A stretch of DNA of 30,542 nt from the NCBI GenBank assembly GCA_012838205.1, contig DUPR01000001.1:1-30542 (forward strand). Reading direction: 5' to 3'. Each line of letters starts with the position of its first letter. The first letter of the stretch is position 1. The notes beneath the pieces are model-generated. The model searched no databases and was not told the origin of the DNA. It was given only the letters and a program-made list of their open reading frames with translations. Shown here piece by piece: positions 1 through 9,331 of this stretch. The translations under genes were made by a program, and so were the position numbers. The DNA is from Methanobacterium sp. Lineage in GTDB: Archaea > Methanobacteriota > Methanobacteria > Methanobacteriales > Methanobacteriaceae.

Positions 1-2
1 CC

Positions 3-236
3 ACCTTCAACGAACCCATAAAACCAGGAACCATGAACATCCAACTAAAAACCAACACCGGAACAAACATACCCACCACCAACACCATAAACGGCAACAC
101 CCTAACCATAACACCCAACAACCCACTGAAAAAAGCAACCAAATACACCATAATATTATACGCTGGAAGCATAACCGACCTAGCAGGCAACCCCATCACA
201 AAATACAGCCGACCCTTCACCACAGCAGCTGTGTAA
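3..236 (+). CDS. C-terminal end of a surface protein with Ig-like repeats (partial)
   Basis: The reading frame is open from the left edge of the window to a TAA stop, so this is the last part of a longer protein. It resembles the Big_5/SbsA-type Ig-like module of archaeal adhesin-like proteins: an 'EPIKPGTM' strand, a 'GNTLTI' strand, a 'LKKATKYT' turn and the closing 'ITDLAGNP' motif. Such modules normally occur in tandem in large secreted or cell-wall proteins of Methanobacteriales, where they extend from the surface. Codon use is strikingly rich in A and C (aac, acc, ccc, ata) compared with the neighbouring genes, which is common in repeat-rich surface proteins. The ATG at 33 lies inside the module and is not a real start. 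A U-rich terminator follows immediately. The exact role is unknown. Confidence 0.75.
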   Translation, partial: TFNEPIKPGTMNIQLKTNTGTNIPTTNTINGNTLTITPNNPLKKATKYTIILYAGSITDLAGNPITKYSRPFTTAAV

Positions 237-242
237 AAGAAG

Positions 243-265
243 AAAAAAGATATTCTCTTTTTTTT
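243..265 (+). terminator. Hairpin with T-run after the surface-protein gene
   Basis: An 8-bp inverted repeat (AAAAAAGA / TCTTTTTT) with a TATTC loop runs into eight T residues just after the stop codon at 234-236. The stem is only A:T-rich, so the poly-T tract is probably the active part, as is usual for archaeal termination. Confidence 0.5.
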
Positions 266-323
266 ATTTAAAATATCATGAATAGTAATCCCTTATTTTT
301 TAAAATTTGCTAAAAGTGTATAA

Positions 324-941
324 TTAACTTTCAAAACGAAACACAACTACTTCCACTTCCCGTTTTTCTTCCTTATGGAAGTGGTAGGTACGTGGTAGGG
401 GAAATTTATAATAGAAACGGTGGGTTATTACACTTGAAACCGATGACACCAAACGTTCTATGAAATCCTCGGTTTTGGCCAAATGGAAAGAATAAACCAC
501 AGGAGCCACATTAAAGGCTTTTAATAAAAATTTTCGGTCAGCATCCTTATGATGGGCTTTCTGAGCACCAAATGGAGGGTTCTGGATAACAGTATCCCCC
601 TTACCTTCAAAATCATCCACATCCATCCTGAGGAATCTACATTTATCCTGAACTTTAAGTCTAGTTGCTTCATTTTCTGCAACTTTCAGGGCACCACCAT
701 CAACATCAATCCCCACAGTTTCCTCAGCCCCCATCATAGCTGCTCCGAGGGCTAGAATTCCAGTTCCACATCCAAGATCAACCACTTTCATCCCTTGAAT
801 ATCTCCCTGGGCACTGGCATTCCAGAGCACATCTGCGGCTATGGTGGCGGGGGTGTGGTACTGTTCCAGATCACAGTCTGGATCAGGATGGGAAGGTATG
901 GTTTGTAGCGCCATTTCAAGATGTCGTTTCTTGTTAATCAT
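324..941 (-). CDS. METTL5-like RNA/DNA adenine methyltransferase (COG2263)
   Basis: This is a 205-residue class I SAM-dependent methyltransferase. The SAM-binding loop DLGCGTG is at residues 55-61, the acidic end of strand 2 (GIDVD) near 77-81, and the catalytic motif NPPFG at 121-125. An NPPF motif marks N6-adenine methylation. The length, the short N-terminal 'LEQYHTPATIAADVL' segment and the NPPFGAQ motif match the archaeal COG2263 family, related to eukaryotic METTL5, which modifies a conserved small-subunit rRNA adenine. By analogy the substrate here is probably rRNA, but that is inferred. The gene stands alone, facing away from pycA. The start at 941 fits the family; an internal Met at residue 10 is an alternative. 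Confidence 0.82.
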   Translation of the reverse strand: MINKKRHLEMALQTIPSHPDPDCDLEQYHTPATIAADVLWNASAQGDIQGMKVVDLGCGTGILALGAAMMGAEETVGIDVDGGALKVAENEATRLKVQDKCRFLRMDVDDFEGKGDTVIQNPPFGAQKAHHKDADRKFLLKAFNVAPVVYSFHLAKTEDFIERLVSSVSSVITHRFYYKFPLPRTYHFHKEEKREVEVVVFRFES

Positions 942-1090
942 GATTTTTAGGCCTGTTAATGGTGATTAAGTCTATAATAATATATATTTACTTATAATAT
1001 TATATGTTCCTTGGATATTTTGCAGTTAGATATAAATCTGTAGGGAGATATAGATAAAGTTAATAAATATATCAAGATAAAAGAAAACCC

Positions 1091-1100
1091 TATATAATAT
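1091..1100 (+). promoter_or_regulatory. Possible TATA box of pycA
   Basis: TATATAATAT lies about 30 nt upstream of the pycA ATG. A second AT-rich candidate (AATATAT) lies near 1066-1072 and would leave more room for the AGGAAG ribosome site at 1115-1120. Which one is used cannot be decided by eye. Confidence 0.35.
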
Positions 1101-1125
1101 TGCAAAAGACACACAGGAAGATATC

Positions 1126-2613
1126 ATGTTTGACAAGGTCCTGGTTGCTAACCGTGGAGAGATCGCCATTAGGGTGATGCGAGCTTGCAGAGAACTGGAT
1201 GTAAAAAGTGTAGCTGTATACTCAGAAGCTGATAAGAATTCGCTTTTCGCTAAATATGCTGATGAAGCATATCTTATAGGAGGACCAGCTCCTGCTGATA
1301 GTTATTTGAACATTCCACACATTTTAGAGGCTGCTGAAGAATCTGGGGCCGATGCATTACACCCGGGTTACGGTTTTTTGGCTGAAAACTCGGCAATGGG
1401 TGATGAATGTGCCAAACATGGTATAAAACTTGTAGGCCCATCTGGCCGTGTTATAGAGGCTATGGGGAGTAAAATTGAATCTCGTAAACTCATGGAAAAA
1501 GCAGGAGTTCCAGTAATCCCTGGTAACAGTAGGGGAGTGACTGACCCGGATGAAGCACTTAAAATAGCTGAATCCATTGGCTACCCCGTGATAGTTAAGG
1601 CATCGGCTGGTGGTGGCGGTATTGGCATGCGGACAGTTTATGAAGAAGATGAACTTATCCGTGCCCTTGAATCCACACAATCTGTAGCAGCATCAGCCTT
1701 CGGAGATTCAACAGTGTTTATTGAGAAGTATGTGGAGGAACCTCGCCATATAGAATTCCAGATCTTGGCAGATGAACATGGTAATACCATCCATGTGGCG
1801 GATCGTGAGTGTAGTATCCAACGAAGACACCAGAAACTAATTGAGGAGTCACCTTCTCCGATTATGACTGACAAACTAAGGGAAAAAATGGGGAAAGCAG
1901 CAGTTAAAGCTGCATCATCAATAGACTATACTAATGCAGGTACTGTGGAATTCCTTTACTCTAATGGGAACTTTTACTTTTTGGAGATGAACACCAGAAT
2001 CCAAGTGGAACACCCTATCACTGAAGCGGTTACTGGAGTTGACCTGGTTAAAGAGCAGCTAAAAATTGCCTCTGGCAGAGAGTTATGCTGCACCCAGGAA
2101 GATATTCAAGTAAGAGGTCATGCTATTGAGTGTCGTATCAACGCTGAAAATCCTTTAACAGATTTTTCACCTAACCCTGGTAAGATCACTGGTTATCGTT
2201 CCCCTGGTGGTCCTGGGTTGCGAGTGGACAGTGGAGTTTACATGAATTACACTATTCCTCCCTATTATGATTCAATGATTTCGAAACTCATTGTATGGGG
2301 TAGGAACAGGAATGAAGCCATCACCAGAATGCGAAGAGCACTTTCAGAATATATTATTTTGGGAGTGGAAACCACCATACCCTTCCATAAGGCAATGATG
2401 TTAAGCCCGACTTTCCAGCAAGGAAAACTACACACCCACTTTGTAGATGAGTATAAACAGGAAATCACTGAAAACATGGAAAAAATAGTTAAAGAAGATA
2501 AAGAAATGGTTTCACGGCTCAAATCTACATTTTTACCCTCAAAAAGAGTTGCTGCAGTATCCGCGGCAGTTTCAAGTTATATGAGTCATTCATTGGAGAA
2601 AAATAAAAAATAA
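1126..2613 (+). CDS. pycA: Pyruvate carboxylase subunit A (biotin carboxylase)
   Basis: This protein catalyses ATP-dependent carboxylation of biotin carried on the partner subunit PycB, the first half of pyruvate to oxaloacetate. In methanogens this feeds the incomplete reductive TCA branch and aspartate synthesis. The 495 residues show the full biotin carboxylase layout: N-terminal domain '[13 protein letters not shown]' (4-16), ATP-grasp Lys158 with the glycine loop GGGGIGM (162-168), [13 protein letters not shown] (233-245), and the catalytic [10 protein letters not shown] (287-296). It lacks a BCCP domain, as expected for the two-subunit archaeal enzyme. AGGAAG lies 5 nt before the ATG. 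The biotin ligase gene follows within 20 nt, the arrangement known from other Methanobacteriales. AccC of an acetyl-CoA carboxylase is a less likely alternative in this lineage. Confidence 0.93.
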   Translation: MFDKVLVANRGEIAIRVMRACRELDVKSVAVYSEADKNSLFAKYADEAYLIGGPAPADSYLNIPHILEAAEESGADALHPGYGFLAENSAMGDECAKHGIKLVGPSGRVIEAMGSKIESRKLMEKAGVPVIPGNSRGVTDPDEALKIAESIGYPVIVKASAGGGGIGMRTVYEEDELIRALESTQSVAASAFGDSTVFIEKYVEEPRHIEFQILADEHGNTIHVADRECSIQRRHQKLIEESPSPIMTDKLREKMGKAAVKAASSIDYTNAGTVEFLYSNGNFYFLEMNTRIQVEHPITEAVTGVDLVKEQLKIASGRELCCTQEDIQVRGHAIECRINAENPLTDFSPNPGKITGYRSPGGPGLRVDSGVYMNYTIPPYYDSMISKLIVWGRNRNEAITRMRRALSEYIILGVETTIPFHKAMMLSPTFQQGKLHTHFVDEYKQEITENMEKIVKEDKEMVSRLKSTFLPSKRVAAVSAAVSSYMSHSLEKNKK

Positions 2614-2631
2614 AGGGTTCGGGTGGTTTTG

Positions 2632-3603
2632 ATGAATAAAAAAGAAATATTAAAGATACTCCATCGAAATAAGGATAAATATCTTCCTGGTGCTAGATTG
2701 GCATCTGAAGTGGGAATATCGGAATCCCAACTTGCCGAAGAAATACTTCAACTCCAAAAAGATGGTTATGTGATAGATTCATCACCAGATAATGGTTATT
2801 GTCTTTCCAAAACTCCTAATCGCCTCCTGCCTTATGAATTACAGCGTGATTTGTCTACTGAATATGTTGGACGAGAAATTCATTACTATTCTGAGGTTGA
2901 TTCAACTAACGAAGTGGCCAAAAAATTGGCTAATGAAGGTGCACCGGAAGGAACCATTGTTATTGCTGAAAGTCAGAGCAGTGGCAGGGGACGTCGTGGT
3001 AAAAAATGGTTATCACCCTCTGGTGGGGTGTGGATGACTATTATTTTAAGGCCGGATATTCCCCCAGCCAAAGCACCTCAACTAACACTGGTAACTGGAG
3101 TGGCAGTTGCTGAAACACTGGATGAAGAGTGTAAACTCGATGTGGGGATTAAATGGCCCAATGACATTTTAATTGGAGAAAAAAAGGTATGTGGGATCTT
3201 AACCGAAGCAAACATCAACCCTCAGGGTCTTGAATATGTTGTGGTGGGAGTTGGTATCGATCTTAACGTTGATGTGAATGCTTTCCCCCCGAATCTGAGG
3301 AAAGGGGCAACATCCTTAAAACAGGAACTTGAAAAGGAAATTTACAGTGTAAAGCTAGTTCAGAGATTCCTTAAAAACTTTGAAACTCTTTATAATGATT
3401 TTAAAACAGGGAATTTTCCGGAAATTTTGAAAGAATGGAGAAAACTTTCCAAAACTATTGGTTTGAATGTTGAAGTGCGTAAAAAGGGAAAAGTGGTTCG
3501 TGGAGAAGCTGTTGGAATAACCAATGAAGGAGTTCTTATTTTAGAGATGGATGATGGAAGTTTGCGCAAGGTTATCTCTGGAGAATGTATACACTTAAAA
3601 TGA
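2632..3603 (+). CDS. birA: Biotin--protein ligase with N-terminal HTH (BirA-type)
   Basis: This enzyme activates biotin to biotinyl-AMP and attaches it to the lysine of the carboxylase carrier domain, here probably PycB. A winged-helix domain occupies roughly the first 60 residues (GARLASEVGISESQL...). It is followed by the catalytic domain with 'STNEVAKKLA', the adenylate-binding loop GRGRRG, the KWPND motif and a C-terminal SH3-like cap ('GEAVGITNEGVLILE'). The HTH makes it a bifunctional BirA-type protein that could also repress biotin or pyc genes, but no operator was identified. The gene follows pycA with an 18-nt gap. I prefer ATG 2632, which has GGTGG five nt upstream. A GTG at 2623 would add three residues and has AAGGG before it. 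Confidence 0.9.
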   Translation: MNKKEILKILHRNKDKYLPGARLASEVGISESQLAEEILQLQKDGYVIDSSPDNGYCLSKTPNRLLPYELQRDLSTEYVGREIHYYSEVDSTNEVAKKLANEGAPEGTIVIAESQSSGRGRRGKKWLSPSGGVWMTIILRPDIPPAKAPQLTLVTGVAVAETLDEECKLDVGIKWPNDILIGEKKVCGILTEANINPQGLEYVVVGVGIDLNVDVNAFPPNLRKGATSLKQELEKEIYSVKLVQRFLKNFETLYNDFKTGNFPEILKEWRKLSKTIGLNVEVRKKGKVVRGEAVGITNEGVLILEMDDGSLRKVISGECIHLK

Positions 3604-3652
3604 ACCTATTAGTAATGCTTAAAATGAAGTTGTAATAAGGTAGGTTTTGCTT
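3604..3652 (+). terminator. Possible weak terminator between convergent birA and rtcA
   Basis: An imperfect inverted repeat (AACCTA ... TAGGTT) is followed by TTTTGCTT in the 59-nt gap between the two convergent genes. The loop is long and the stem short, so this is tentative. Confidence 0.25.
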
Positions 3653-3662
3653 ATAAAAATTG

Positions 3663-4691
3663 TTATTCTACTTCAATTACTGTAACTTCATCTGAACTGG
3701 ATTTGATTGTAAAATTGCGGTTCGTGAATTTCTCTGCTGCATAAATATTAGTAATAGTATGGTTAGTGAGTCTGGCAACCTTTACTGAAGAAGAACCAGC
3801 GATGGCCAAGTAGGGTATGATCTGGTCACCCATATACTGGTCCAGAGCAGCTCCTCGGGATATACATGACAAAATTTCGGTGGCAGCTTCTCTACCAACT
3901 ACTTCTGCAGGTTTACCTGGCTTTCCCAGACAACTCGCACCTACACGTGGAATACTTTTACCACCATGCTCACTCCAGAGTACCAGCCCAGACCCTGGGG
4001 ATAGAGCTTCACCTTCTGACTCGATTTCTATTTCTACATCATAACCCGCTGAGTGGAGTATTTTTTGTGCGGAATCTGCTTGGCGAGTGGCAACATGCCT
4101 GGGAAGCTGAGTGGAGTGTGATATCCCCTTAATTACATCGACTTCTAAATCATGGACATTCAATGTTTTTAGCTTCTTAACTGGTTTTATAAAGGCTTTC
4201 ACTAAACCCCCACCCCTGGGATAATGGCCTCGGCTTAACAACTTCAAATCCACAGATACTCCCATAGATTGTAGTATTGGGAGGGTCACATTACGGAGGT
4301 AGTCTACAGATGGAGCCCATCGAACATCAGTCCCCCCCTTAATAGTTATCTTGACACCTTCTGGTGTGAAGATGGCTGGTATGATTAGGGCTTGTAGGAT
4401 CAGGGAGATGCTGCCTGCAGTCTTTACATCCACCTGGAATTTTCCACCTTTAAGTTTTCCTGGGATAAATTCCATCTGGGTGGAGCCTAGCTCCAGTCCA
4501 GTGATCTGGGCGTTGGAAATTTTTCCAATGGTGGAAACTGAATTTAGGTGTTGCATCATCATCCCGGGTTTCGGTCTGCCGGCACGGATGTTTTTAACAA
4601 GAAACTTCTTACCAGTTAAAGCTGAAAGAGCGGTTGAAACCCTCAAAAGAGCACCGCCACCTTCTTTATATGAACCATCGATTTCTATCAT
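3663..4691 (-). CDS. rtcA: RNA 3'-terminal phosphate cyclase
   Basis: RtcA converts an RNA 3'-phosphate to a 2',3'-cyclic phosphate through an adenylylated-histidine intermediate and acts in RNA repair or processing. Diagnostic segments are the N-terminal IEIDGSYKEGGGALLR, the GRPKPGMMMQHL motif, HVATRQADSAQ, and near the C terminus LTNHTITNIYAAE, whose His (about residue 311 from this start) matches the E. coli nucleophile His309. Length (342 aa) is normal for archaeal RtcA. The ATG at 4691 gives the usual 'MIEIDGSY' start; a TTG at 4700 would add three residues. The ribosome site is weak. The gene lies downstream of the NYN and PLP-enzyme genes on the same strand, separated by about 80 nt, so cotranscription is possible. 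Confidence 0.92.
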   Translation of the reverse strand: MIEIDGSYKEGGGALLRVSTALSALTGKKFLVKNIRAGRPKPGMMMQHLNSVSTIGKISNAQITGLELGSTQMEFIPGKLKGGKFQVDVKTAGSISLILQALIIPAIFTPEGVKITIKGGTDVRWAPSVDYLRNVTLPILQSMGVSVDLKLLSRGHYPRGGGLVKAFIKPVKKLKTLNVHDLEVDVIKGISHSTQLPRHVATRQADSAQKILHSAGYDVEIEIESEGEALSPGSGLVLWSEHGGKSIPRVGASCLGKPGKPAEVVGREAATEILSCISRGAALDQYMGDQIIPYLAIAGSSSVKVARLTNHTITNIYAAEKFTNRNFTIKSSSDEVTVIEVE

Positions 4692-4770
4692 AGTTCTCAA
4701 TCGCGAATTTAAAGAGGAGGAATATCCTATTTTTTGAAAACTTCACCCTAATTCTTTTAAAAAAATAGTT

Positions 4771-5934
4771 TCAGGTTCCGTACAATAGGTTTAAACATTT
4801 TTCTTCATCAAAAATAATTTTTCTAAGTTTTTGGAGCGAATCAGTGATTGCATTAACTATTTGAGAATCATCTAAATTTTTAGCATCATCTGATGCCATG
4901 TCCAATCGTATAGTTGCTGTGACTCCAGGCATTCCCACTGCAGGGATGGTCACTATGTTATGTTCTTTCAGGAGTAACATGGCCATTGTAGTTGCAAGTT
5001 CACGTTTGGAAATTGATAAATTGTTTTCAGGAGTTTTAACTTCCCTCCAGAGTTTATCTTCAGAAATCATCACTCCGGTGGGGGTTTTCTCAATACCTTT
5101 TACTAGTTTCTTTAATTGATGATGTAGTTTATCTTTCCTTTCTATTGATTCAATAATTCTTTGAGGATCAAATATTTCCAACGCCCTTAAGATGCCAGCA
5201 ACTACTGGCGCTTGGGCTTCCAAACCAAACTGGTGGGCTTTATCTGCTATTTGGTCAATGAATTGGGTTTTTCCAGACATTAAACCTGCTCTTGGGCCGT
5301 TCATTAATTTGTCGGTGCTGGTGACAACCAGATCGGCACCCATATCCATAGCTCTGGGCTGGTTGTATAGCACAGTACGCAATCGTGCCCCGGAAGCATC
5401 GTCAACCAGAACTTTGACTCCGTGTTTGTGGGAGATCTTTATTATCTTTTCAAAATCATCTAGGGGAATTATTTGATGGTCCATGGTGGAACCGGTGATA
5501 ACTACCAGTGATGTTCCCTCACCTATTTTGAAATCTTTAATATCATCATATTCCTGGTAAGATGCACCGATAAGTTTGGCACTGCGTGGGATGGAGGGAT
5601 GTGATGGTAACTGGGGTAAGTAGTGGATTACTTCTTCTTCAGGTTTAACAAAAGCCAGTATTGTTGCTAAAATAGCAGCACTGGTACGGTTGAAGGCCAA
5701 AACCTTTTCACCACCAAGGTGAATGATGCCCTCTTTTTGCAGTGATTTGGAAAAATAAGCAGGACCAGCATAGGTTTCCAGTAGTGTAAGATCAGATTCT
5801 GAAACAGGAAATCCACCAGCTAATCCTGAAAGATCATGTAAGCTGTTTCTTCCTTTTTCTTTAACTTGGGAGGCAATGTATTTTAAGGCACTTTCTCTTC
5901 TTTTTACCTCATCAAGTGAAGAATTAATAATCAT
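4771..5934 (-). CDS. SelA-like PLP-dependent enzyme, MTH_1914 family (UPF0425)
   Basis: A 387-residue fold-type I PLP protein. Asp178/179 in LVDDASG would contact the pyridine nitrogen, and the Schiff-base lysine is Lys209 in STDKLMNGPRAG. The pattern resembles SelA/cystathionine-lyase-like enzymes and the TIGR03576/UPF0425 family found in methanogens, whose reaction I do not know to be established. Family members resemble selenocysteine synthase but are not expected to perform that reaction. AGGAAG lies six nt upstream of the ATG. Only one base separates this start from the stop of the upstream NYN gene, so the two are very probably cotranscribed and translationally coupled. The exact substrate is unknown. 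Confidence 0.85.
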   Translation of the reverse strand: MIINSSLDEVKRRESALKYIASQVKEKGRNSLHDLSGLAGGFPVSESDLTLLETYAGPAYFSKSLQKEGIIHLGGEKVLAFNRTSAAILATILAFVKPEEEVIHYLPQLPSHPSIPRSAKLIGASYQEYDDIKDFKIGEGTSLVVITGSTMDHQIIPLDDFEKIIKISHKHGVKVLVDDASGARLRTVLYNQPRAMDMGADLVVTSTDKLMNGPRAGLMSGKTQFIDQIADKAHQFGLEAQAPVVAGILRALEIFDPQRIIESIERKDKLHHQLKKLVKGIEKTPTGVMISEDKLWREVKTPENNLSISKRELATTMAMLLLKEHNIVTIPAVGMPGVTATIRLDMASDDAKNLDDSQIVNAITDSLQKLRKIIFDEEKCLNLLYGT

Positions 5935-5935
5935 T

Positions 5936-6433
<498 letters not shown>

Positions 6434-6902
6434 TTTTATCCTCCCAATTAACATTTATGGACAAAAAAACAAGTCGAGCATGGTGGGACGGATATTAATG
6501 TTAATAAATATGAATTAGGCCCGAATTAATAATATAAATTATGAAGACGAGGGTTGTTGATTTTAACCAGTTTTAAAGTTGATATTCCAAATTTGTCGGG
6601 TGCTAAATACCCACCAATACTTTAATCCCATTTTAATACTTGGGTGCTTTTTTACCATTTTGATATATTTCGTTTATCTCTATGAAATCACTATCATATA
6701 TAAACTTTGAAACTGAAATTAGGTTAAATAATCATTTCCTTGCAAAACTAATATGAAAAACCCCTAAAAATAATAATTGATTCTGAAAAAGGTTTAAATT
6801 TGAAAGAAAAATAGGTTAATAATTTCTGCGTTAATTGAAGTGATATGGAAAAATCAGTCCCTGTTAATGTAATCTTAAAAAAGAATTAAATCTGAGCTAA
6901 TT
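6434..6902. other. Intergenic stretch, no gene found
   Basis: This AT-rich stretch contains no convincing ORF. On the minus strand an AT-rich TATA-like element near 6525-6540 could drive the NYN gene with a leader of about 70 nt. A second TATA-like element (ATATATAAA) lies near 6693-6702. The sequence GGGTGCT occurs twice (about 6599 and 6645) around an imperfect inverted repeat. None of these can be assigned a function. Confidence 0.4.
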
Positions 6903-7238
6903 TTATTCTTCAACTTCAGATATGAACAAATCACTGAAAAGTTCGGTTATAACTGGGAGATAATCTTCTGGAATATTTATCACTTCTACTTCTGACTTGT
7001 CTCTATAGTAATATTCGGCGTTAACAATGACTCCTTCATCATTCATATACAAGAAAAGTCCGTCCACGAATTCTTCAGGATTCTGTGAGGGTAGTATGAT
7101 TTCGAAGCGAATGATGCCTTCTGAGGCTGGAATGTTATCCATAAGTTCGAATTTCTTGTTTTCATCTTTTAAGGCAGCTTTGAATTCTTTCATCCGTGAG
7201 TTAAGCTCCTTGGTTATTTTCTGTTCTTCTTTACTCAT
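6903..7238 (-). CDS. Small acidic protein of unknown function
   Basis: A 111-residue acidic soluble protein with no signal peptide or membrane segment. The N-terminal third is a charged helix ('ITKELNSRMKEFKAAL'). The rest looks like an alpha/beta domain with 'GIIRFEIILPSQNPEEFVDG', 'YMNDEGVIVNAEYYYRD' and a C-terminal helix 'LPVITELFSDLF'. I do not recognise the family. The ATG at 7238 has AGGTGA five nt upstream and is preferred to the ATG at 7256. It is flanked on both sides by long non-coding stretches, so it is likely monocistronic. Confidence 0.72.
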   Translation of the reverse strand: MSKEEQKITKELNSRMKEFKAALKDENKKFELMDNIPASEGIIRFEIILPSQNPEEFVDGLFLYMNDEGVIVNAEYYYRDKSEVEVINIPEDYLPVITELFSDLFISEVEE

Positions 7239-7793
7239 GAATTCACCTGATTTCATTTTAGTACTAGTCTTCTTATTTGTTTTTGTCCCTTATAAATATG
7301 AAAAGACAAAAAAGGCCGTCATTAAAATAGCAATTACATAAATCTATAAAGAGAATTAATTAATGCATGTATTAATAGTTTTTCCTGATATGATTTATTC
7401 TCCATAAACAAAGTTTTCATACTCTAATAGGGATGTGAAGATTTATACACGTTTAATGTTCCAGTCATCCAATTTGATAGACCAGCACAAGGCCTTCAGG
7501 AAAATCCAGGGAAACTGATTAGTACCATAGAATGACTAAATATAAAGATTGTTAAATACGATTCTCTTTCAAAACCATATTTTCAGCTAGAAATATTGAT
7601 AATGTTCTCAATTAAATAGGCAATGTAAAATTCCACTTTTATTATCAATTTAAATCAAAAATTGTGCCGTTGATATGTAACCAAAAATTTATTTCGTTAA
7701 ACAGAACTATAACGAAGTAAGATCGGTACCGACCATAGAGTCTATATAACCACTCAGGAACTAAGGAAAATTTTTCTCATAAAAAAAACTATC
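7239..7793. other. Intergenic stretch, no gene found
   Basis: About 550 nt of AT-rich sequence without a credible ORF, tRNA or strong hairpin on either strand. It separates the acidic hypothetical gene from the DedA/PAP2 pair and presumably holds the promoter of the former. Confidence 0.4.
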
Positions 7794-8402
7794 TTAATCT
7801 TTAGTTTTATGTTGGTATACGAAATAGGTTAATACGCCAATAACTGCCAAAATAACAATCACGTCCAGTATATGGAAGTATCCCCTGATAACATCCCATT
7901 TAGGGCCTAACTGAACACCAAGATAACCTAATACAAAACACCAAGGTAATGAACCCAGGAAAGTGTAAGTTATGAACTTTTTCAGATCCATACGGGCGAT
8001 GCCAGCTGGTAAGGAGATAAACGTCCGGATTCCAGGTAATACTCGGCTAACAAACACAGCCTCATGGCCATACTTTTCAAACCAGTCCTCAGCCCTCTCC
8101 AGTTGGGAGTGAGTTAAGAGAATGTATTTTCCGTATTTTTCCAGAAATGGCCTCCCACCCTTAAGACCAACAAAATAGGCAATTAATGACCCAAATAGGT
8201 TACCCAAAGCACCGACAACTGTAATTCCCAGTAAACTCATTTTGCCTTCATACACAGCAAAGCCAGCAAAAGGCATGATAACTTCACTGGGGAGTGGAAT
8301 ACAAGCACTTTCCACAGTCATAGCCAAAAAAACTCCCAGGTAACCTAAATTCTCAACTATGTAAATTATAATGTTACTTATGTATTCAACCAGACTGAAC
8401 AT
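7794..8402 (-). CDS. DedA-family membrane protein
   Basis: A 202-residue polytopic membrane protein of the DedA/SNARE-associated (VTT) superfamily. Recognisable parts are 'ESACIPLPSEVIMPFAGF' near residues 31-48, the re-entrant and charged segment 'FVSRVLPGIRTFISLPAG' with its essential arginines, and 'GSLPWCFVLGYLGVQLG' toward the C terminus. Some bacterial DedA proteins translocate polyprenyl-phosphate carriers or phospholipids across the membrane. The ribosome site GGTGGAT lies five nt before the ATG. It follows the PAP2 gene by 35 nt on the same strand, so a joint role in lipid-carrier recycling is a reasonable inference. The substrate in this archaeon is unknown. Confidence 0.9.
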   Translation of the reverse strand: MFSLVEYISNIIIYIVENLGYLGVFLAMTVESACIPLPSEVIMPFAGFAVYEGKMSLLGITVVGALGNLFGSLIAYFVGLKGGRPFLEKYGKYILLTHSQLERAEDWFEKYGHEAVFVSRVLPGIRTFISLPAGIARMDLKKFITYTFLGSLPWCFVLGYLGVQLGPKWDVIRGYFHILDVIVILAVIGVLTYFVYQHKTKD

Positions 8403-8437
8403 TAGATATCCACCACTCTCATCATGTGCAAAAGTTT

Positions 8438-9061
8438 TTAATTCTTTTTAGTCTTTAATTTATCCAACAACGAAATATGGGATAATTCCTCCACCAATCT
8501 ATTGTCTTCCACCTTCAAAACTAGAAGGGCTGAAATAATTCCCACAAGAGCACCAAAGAAAACATCAAAGGGGTAATGAACACCTATGTAAATCCTGGAA
8601 AACCCGATAACTCCTGCAAAAACCAATAAAGGATAGATTAAACCGTAACTTTTTTCTCTGAAATTTAGTTTGTACCTTAACCCAATTACCACTGCCGCAG
8701 CAAAAGATGTAGCAGAATGCCCTGAGGGAAAGGAATAAATCTCATTTACTGAGACTAAAAGATCAACATTAGGCAAGACCAGGAAAGGCCTGGGTTGGGC
8801 AATGATGATCTTTAATAAATAAACAATAACATTACTCAAAAATAAGGCAGCTAAAGTAAGTATTGCTACCTTCCTCAAATTTTCCCCCCCGAGTAGGAAT
8901 AAAAGGACACAGATTATAATCCATGCTAGAAAACTCCCTAAGTTAGTAATTAAAGGCATTATAAAATCTAATAGAACGTTCCCCATCCCATGATTGATCA
9001 TGTGAAATAGTATTATGTTTTGATTAAATAGTTCAGATAGTAAAGAATCCAACATAACCAT
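8438..9061 (-). CDS. PAP2-family membrane phosphatase
   Basis: A 207-residue integral membrane phosphatase with the three PAP2 motifs: KxxxxxxRP in 'KIIIAQPRPF', PSGH in 'FPSGHSATSFAAAV', and SRxxxxxH(P) in 'FSRIYIGVHYPFD', which carry the catalytic and phosphate-binding residues. About five to six hydrophobic helices surround them. PAP2 enzymes of this size dephosphorylate lipid pyrophosphates such as undecaprenyl-PP. In archaea the likely substrate is dolichyl- or other polyprenyl-PP left over from glycosylation or pseudomurein synthesis, but this is inferred. AGGAG lies four nt before the chosen ATG. The gene is directly upstream of dedA. Confidence 0.9.
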   Translation of the reverse strand: MVMLDSLLSELFNQNIILFHMINHGMGNVLLDFIMPLITNLGSFLAWIIICVLLFLLGGENLRKVAILTLAALFLSNVIVYLLKIIIAQPRPFLVLPNVDLLVSVNEIYSFPSGHSATSFAAAVVIGLRYKLNFREKSYGLIYPLLVFAGVIGFSRIYIGVHYPFDVFFGALVGIISALLVLKVEDNRLVEELSHISLLDKLKTKKN

Positions 9062-9331
9062 GTTTCTCCTATATTTTCAAAAAAAATCCGGGAAGATTAT
9101 TTTTTAACTGTTTATGATTCTAGGGTTAAACTTGTATCTTTAATATTAAAATAATTATTCCAAAAATTACACCCCACTTTTTACCCAATCTGGGAAAACA
9201 GTCCCCATAATTTGTAATACAAAAAATTAAATTGAAAATATTCCATTAAAGTGAATACCATAGTTTCAGTATTTAGTGTAAATAGGTACAACTTGTTCTG
9301 GGGATGAAAATCCATATACTAAATTGGGGAT

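Noticed and set aside
6590..6660. Repeated GGGTGCT with imperfect hairpin
   Set aside because: Stem has a bulge and there is no gene whose end it would serve; could be chance in AT-rich DNA.
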